Below are positions 61,212 to 64,000 of a DNA stretch of 64,000 bases, piece after piece. Positions within the stretch are counted from its first letter, which is position 1. Each line of letters starts with the position of its first letter. Under the pieces are notes generated by a model, which made no database searches, had not been told where the DNA came from, and was given only the letters and a program-made list of their open reading frames with translations. Source of the DNA: Eubacterium sp. AF22-8LB (GTDB lineage Bacteria; Bacillota_I; Bacilli_A; Erysipelotrichales; Erysipelotrichaceae); assembly GCF_003458715.1 (NCBI RefSeq), contig NZ_QRVI01000010.1, forward strand, positions 14,425 through 78,424, written 5' to 3'. Position numbers and translations under genes: made by a program.

Positions 61212-62981
61212 CTATAATTCCATTCCATCTGCATCTTTTTGTAAATCATCAATTTCCAGTACATCTTTAACGACATCCTTGTACATATCATCTTGATTGT
61301 AAAGTGCTCGTTTATATCCAAACTCGCCATCTGCATTGACTGCATTTTCAACTTGAGTTTTAAACAGATAGTCGTTTTCTATATCATCTTTGATTCGTGC
61401 GTATAAAGCTTCTTCAACTTCAGAAAGATTATTTAATACTTCATCACGAGTTTTTCCTGATATATCGCCATTGTTGTACAGCTCATCCATTTTTTCTTCT
61501 ACACGCATGACATCACGTGCTGTATCCACTGTTTCAAAATATTCTCTTGTGAAATTGATTGTCTTATATTTCAACTCCCTATATAACATTCCTTTAAAAA
61601 TGATGTCGACTCGTTTTGCTTCTTTCACTGACAATTTACGTCCTGCTTCAACATCAGGAATAAAATCATTTTTAAAAAGCAATGCATTCTGATCGTTATC
61701 ATGTTCAATTTTCCAATCCAGATAATGGCTGATTGTATCAATGATATCTCCATTTTCACTTCCTATATCATATCTTCCAGAATAAACATAAGGATCAGCA
61801 TCATTTTCCTTGTAAAGTGTGATTTCATACTCTGTTTTGTCATATCCAAGCATAGTATCCTTGAGATGATCGTTCATTCTTTTTAGCAGTTCATTTGCTT
61901 CTGCAAAAGAAAGCTTATCTTCTGGGGCAATATTGCTTTCTTCTGAGTACTGAGCAACAGTGCCATTTTCTGACCAGTTGATTGCAATTTGAACATTGAC
62001 TTTATTTTGCTCCTGCTGTGCCTGCAATTGTTCCATGTACGTATCAATTTTAGATGTTAGATCAAATGATGTACTTTTAATACACTTTAAATTCTGCTTT
62101 ACATTCTCCAAGTCTGATGGCTCAGTCGATAGTCCCCACGTAGCAACATACGGGAATGAATAGTCCGATGTATCAATGCCAAGATGGCTTGAAACGATAT
62201 ATGCAATCGATTCTGCCTGCACTTCTTTTTCGCTTTTACTGAATTCAATGTTTTCTTTCTGTTTGAGCTGATCTAGATTTTCGTTGCTGTGAACAAACGA
62301 ATGGGCAATCTCGTGAATCATGGTCTTGATTGTCTGGACCTCGCTCATTTCGGGTTGAATCTTTATTTCGTTTGTCAATGGATTATAGCATCCTTTTGCA
62401 GATGCTTTGAAAGCTTCAATCTTTATTGGTACTGGACTGATCTCCATCAAAGCTTTTGTCAAAGCTTGATAATCCTTTACATCACCCTCCAGTTCCTTTA
62501 CTGGACTTAATTCAATCACTTCTTTTCCTTCAATCTGTTCTGTTTGAGACACATCGAATGTATATCCAATTTTAAATGTATGTTTTTTTACTACAACTTC
62601 TTCCTTTTTGAATTTTCCGTCATCGCCTAGTATTCGATTCCCATTTTCATCCAGAACATATTGCTTTTCTTTTACTTTGATTTCGACAGGCATCCAAATC
62701 ATCAAGCCTTTTTCACCTCTTTTGACCTGACGATTAAAATCCTGCTGCCACTTGTTATAGCCTGCAAGTTGAGTGGCACGAGGGTTCTGTCCTAAAATCA
62801 GCAATGTGTTGTTCATGCTGTAATCATGAAACTTTGACATTGTATCTAAAAGGGTTTTGAATCTGTCTGAATCTAGGTATTCATAAATCCCTTTATTCAT
62901 CGTTTCAATAGCTTTATCTATAGTTTCCTGCCTTTTTTTATCTTCCTCTTCTTTTGACATTTTCTTCCAGTTTCTTGCCAT
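61212..62981 (-). CDS. ArdC/LtrC-like antirestriction protein
   Basis: This 589-aa protein has an N-terminal ArdC ssDNA-binding domain (about 30-170: FHDYSMNNTLLILGQNPRATQLAGY, VKRGEKGLMIWMPVEIK). A zincin domain (about 195-300) carries HEIAHSFVH and the second-shell EVQAESIAYIVSSHLG. The C-terminal part (about 345-589) is of LPD/YodL-like type (YEITLYKENDADPYVYSG). It protects incoming ICE DNA in the recipient. GGAG precedes the ATG at 62981. It ends in MEL, as does the helicase. Confidence 0.82.
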   Translation of the reverse strand: MARNWKKMSKEEEDKKRQETIDKAIETMNKGIYEYLDSDRFKTLLDTMSKFHDYSMNNTLLILGQNPRATQLAGYNKWQQDFNRQVKRGEKGLMIWMPVEIKVKEKQYVLDENGNRILGDDGKFKKEEVVVKKHTFKIGYTFDVSQTEQIEGKEVIELSPVKELEGDVKDYQALTKALMEISPVPIKIEAFKASAKGCYNPLTNEIKIQPEMSEVQTIKTMIHEIAHSFVHSNENLDQLKQKENIEFSKSEKEVQAESIAYIVSSHLGIDTSDYSFPYVATWGLSTEPSDLENVKQNLKCIKSTSFDLTSKIDTYMEQLQAQQEQNKVNVQIAINWSENGTVAQYSEESNIAPEDKLSFAEANELLKRMNDHLKDTMLGYDKTEYEITLYKENDADPYVYSGRYDIGSENGDIIDTISHYLDWKIEHDNDQNALLFKNDFIPDVEAGRKLSVKEAKRVDIIFKGMLYRELKYKTINFTREYFETVDTARDVMRVEEKMDELYNNGDISGKTRDEVLNNLSEVEEALYARIKDDIENDYLFKTQVENAVNADGEFGYKRALYNQDDMYKDVVKDVLEIDDLQKDADGMEL

Positions 62982-62999
62982 AATTAACTCCTTTCAAAA

Positions 63000-63018
63000 T
63001 TAAGGCAAATTGCCTTAA
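63000..63018. repeat. Palindrome B9
   Basis: TTAAGGCAAATTGCCTTAA lies between the last gene in the window and the ArdC-like gene's RBS. Confidence 0.9.
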
Positions 63019-63052
63019 CAAAAAAACTCTTAAGTCCTTAAACCTTAAGAGT

Positions 63053-64000
63053 TTATAAACATTCTTCTAAATCATCCTTTTCCAATTCATCACCGTATAA
63101 AATTTCTGTCATTTCCTTGACTTCCTGATTCTGGTTGACTTCTTTGTAGATATAATCTTCATAATGCTTCACTGCCTGCTCACGTGAAAGCATATTATGA
63201 ATCACTCTGCCATCCGGCAATGTAAGACATTCTTTATCCGCATTATATTCAATAGGATGCTGTTCGCACATCTCATCAAACAGAGTTTGACGAAGCTCAT
63301 ACCTTTCTTCATCCAAATCACAATAATCACCAAATTCGTAACCACCATTGACACGATCTGAACCAACTGCAATACCGAAGTATTCTCCATTCTCATCTTC
63401 ATCCCATTCGCACTCTGAATCGAGAACATAGAAATCTAAGTTCATGTAATCATAAATCTTGCTTAAATCCTCATCAGTAAGATTGATGTCAAAACGTTCA
63501 TTTGCAGTAAATCTCAGATTGTCCGTGCTCACATAATAAAATCCAGTGGATGTACGATCGTACACATACTCTAAAGTTTCATCCGCCAAGCAATGCAAAA
63601 TCGCATCTTTTCTATCCTCATCCATTGTCATGTCTTTCATATCTGATTTCATTTCAACCATATCCATTTCGTCCTTGCGTAATTCCTGTAAGTTTTCCAT
63701 TTCCTTTAATTTTGCTTCTACCTGACAAATACGCTCATCCAGAATCTTCTCATAATCTGCTGTCATTCTTCTTATATTTTCAATATTTATATTCTGATAA
63801 TTCATGCCTAAATATTTATTGCGATCAATAAGTCGACTCTCAGGTTCGCAGATACGCTCATACATTTTGATTTTATCTTTATACTCAACAAGGTCTTTTT
63901 CGAAATGCTCCTTGTAATAATTCATATCTTTCAAGAAGCAGTTTGATGTTAGCATATAAATAGGACTAGTCAAAAAGAGAAAATTTACACCAGTGGTACA
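63053..64000 (-). CDS. ICE accessory protein, probably continuing past the right edge
   Basis: The frame is open from the right edge (TTGVNFLFLTSPIYMLTSNC) to the stop at 63053. The first internal ATGs (63955, 63925) have poor ribosome sites, so the gene probably starts outside the window. A coiled coil (about 20-110) is followed by an acidic globular part (LTDEDLSKIYDYMNLDFYVL, EYFGIAVGSDRVNGGYEFGD) resembling the YodL/DUF-type modules of LtrC-associated ICE proteins. The function is unknown. Confidence 0.6.
   Translation of the reverse strand, partial: CTTGVNFLFLTSPIYMLTSNCFLKDMNYYKEHFEKDLVEYKDKIKMYERICEPESRLIDRNKYLGMNYQNINIENIRRMTADYEKILDERICQVEAKLKEMENLQELRKDEMDMVEMKSDMKDMTMDEDRKDAILHCLADETLEYVYDRTSTGFYYVSTDNLRFTANERFDINLTDEDLSKIYDYMNLDFYVLDSECEWDEDENGEYFGIAVGSDRVNGGYEFGDYCDLDEERYELRQTLFDEMCEQHPIEYNADKECLTLPDGRVIHNMLSREQAVKHYEDYIYKEVNQNQEVKEMTEILYGDELEKDDLEECL

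Overview
The window comes from a low-GC Gram-positive bacterium. Erysipelotrichia or a related gut Firmicute is the best guess, based on AT-rich codon use, a CIRCE-like heat-shock operator, LPXTG-type surface proteins with a class C sortase, and an integrative conjugative element (ICE) of the PrgI/Maff2/VirB4 type. The species cannot be named from the sequence alone.

About 1-8.7 kb looks like chromosome. It holds a minus-strand operon of a small (p)ppGpp synthetase and two response regulators, an arylsulfotransferase-like exported protein, a LURP-one-like protein, Hsp20 with a CIRCE-like operator, the dipeptidase PepD and a tRNA-Glu. Between 6.34 and 7.90 kb a 1,557-bp segment with terminal inverted repeats and an 8-bp target duplication has inserted into a small gene. 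It carries an AbiF-type HEPN gene and a convergent small RNA.

From about 8.7 kb to the right edge almost every gene is on the minus strand and reads as one large ICE. Its parts are a large serine recombinase and a small resolvase (9-11 kb), topoisomerase III and a TOPRIM/primase-like protein (11-15.7 kb), and type IV secretion genes (16-29 kb: lipoprotein, CHAP hydrolase, VirB4, PrgI, VirB6, Maff2/VirB2-like pilin). VirD4 is split in two by a GC-rich, Tn4451-like mobilizable element at 29.17-37.04 kb. That inner element carries TnpX/TnpV/TnpW-like proteins, a MobA relaxase, an oriT and the lincosamide-resistance gene lnu(C). Further right are accessory transfer genes and HU (38-41.6 kb), a sortase-assembled pilus operon with a subtilase-SpaA adhesin (43.9-52.8 kb), a lipoprotein and small genes (53-57 kb), then an SNF2 helicase and an ArdC-like antirestriction protein (57.5-63 kb).

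The most striking system is at 41.66-43.72 kb. A TnpB/Cas12-like protein has lost its RuvC residues and C-terminal zinc finger. Downstream of it lie two CRISPR-like arrays (36-bp repeats, mostly 30-bp spacers), each preceded by a copy of a structured scaffold RNA. No cas1 or cas2 is visible. One spacer matches 29 of 30 bases of the major pilin gene on the same element, and the one mismatch is synonymous. This suggests a nuclease-dead, RNA-guided regulator of surface pili. A third scaffold-repeat copy lies at 56.3 kb beside a roughly 1-kb, ORF-free, highly structured region that is probably a large non-coding RNA.

Two families of intergenic palindromes (core TGGCAGTACTGCCA, and TTAAGGCAAATTGCCTTAA) punctuate the ICE between stop codons and ribosome binding sites. 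The first also occurs in frame inside at least three genes.
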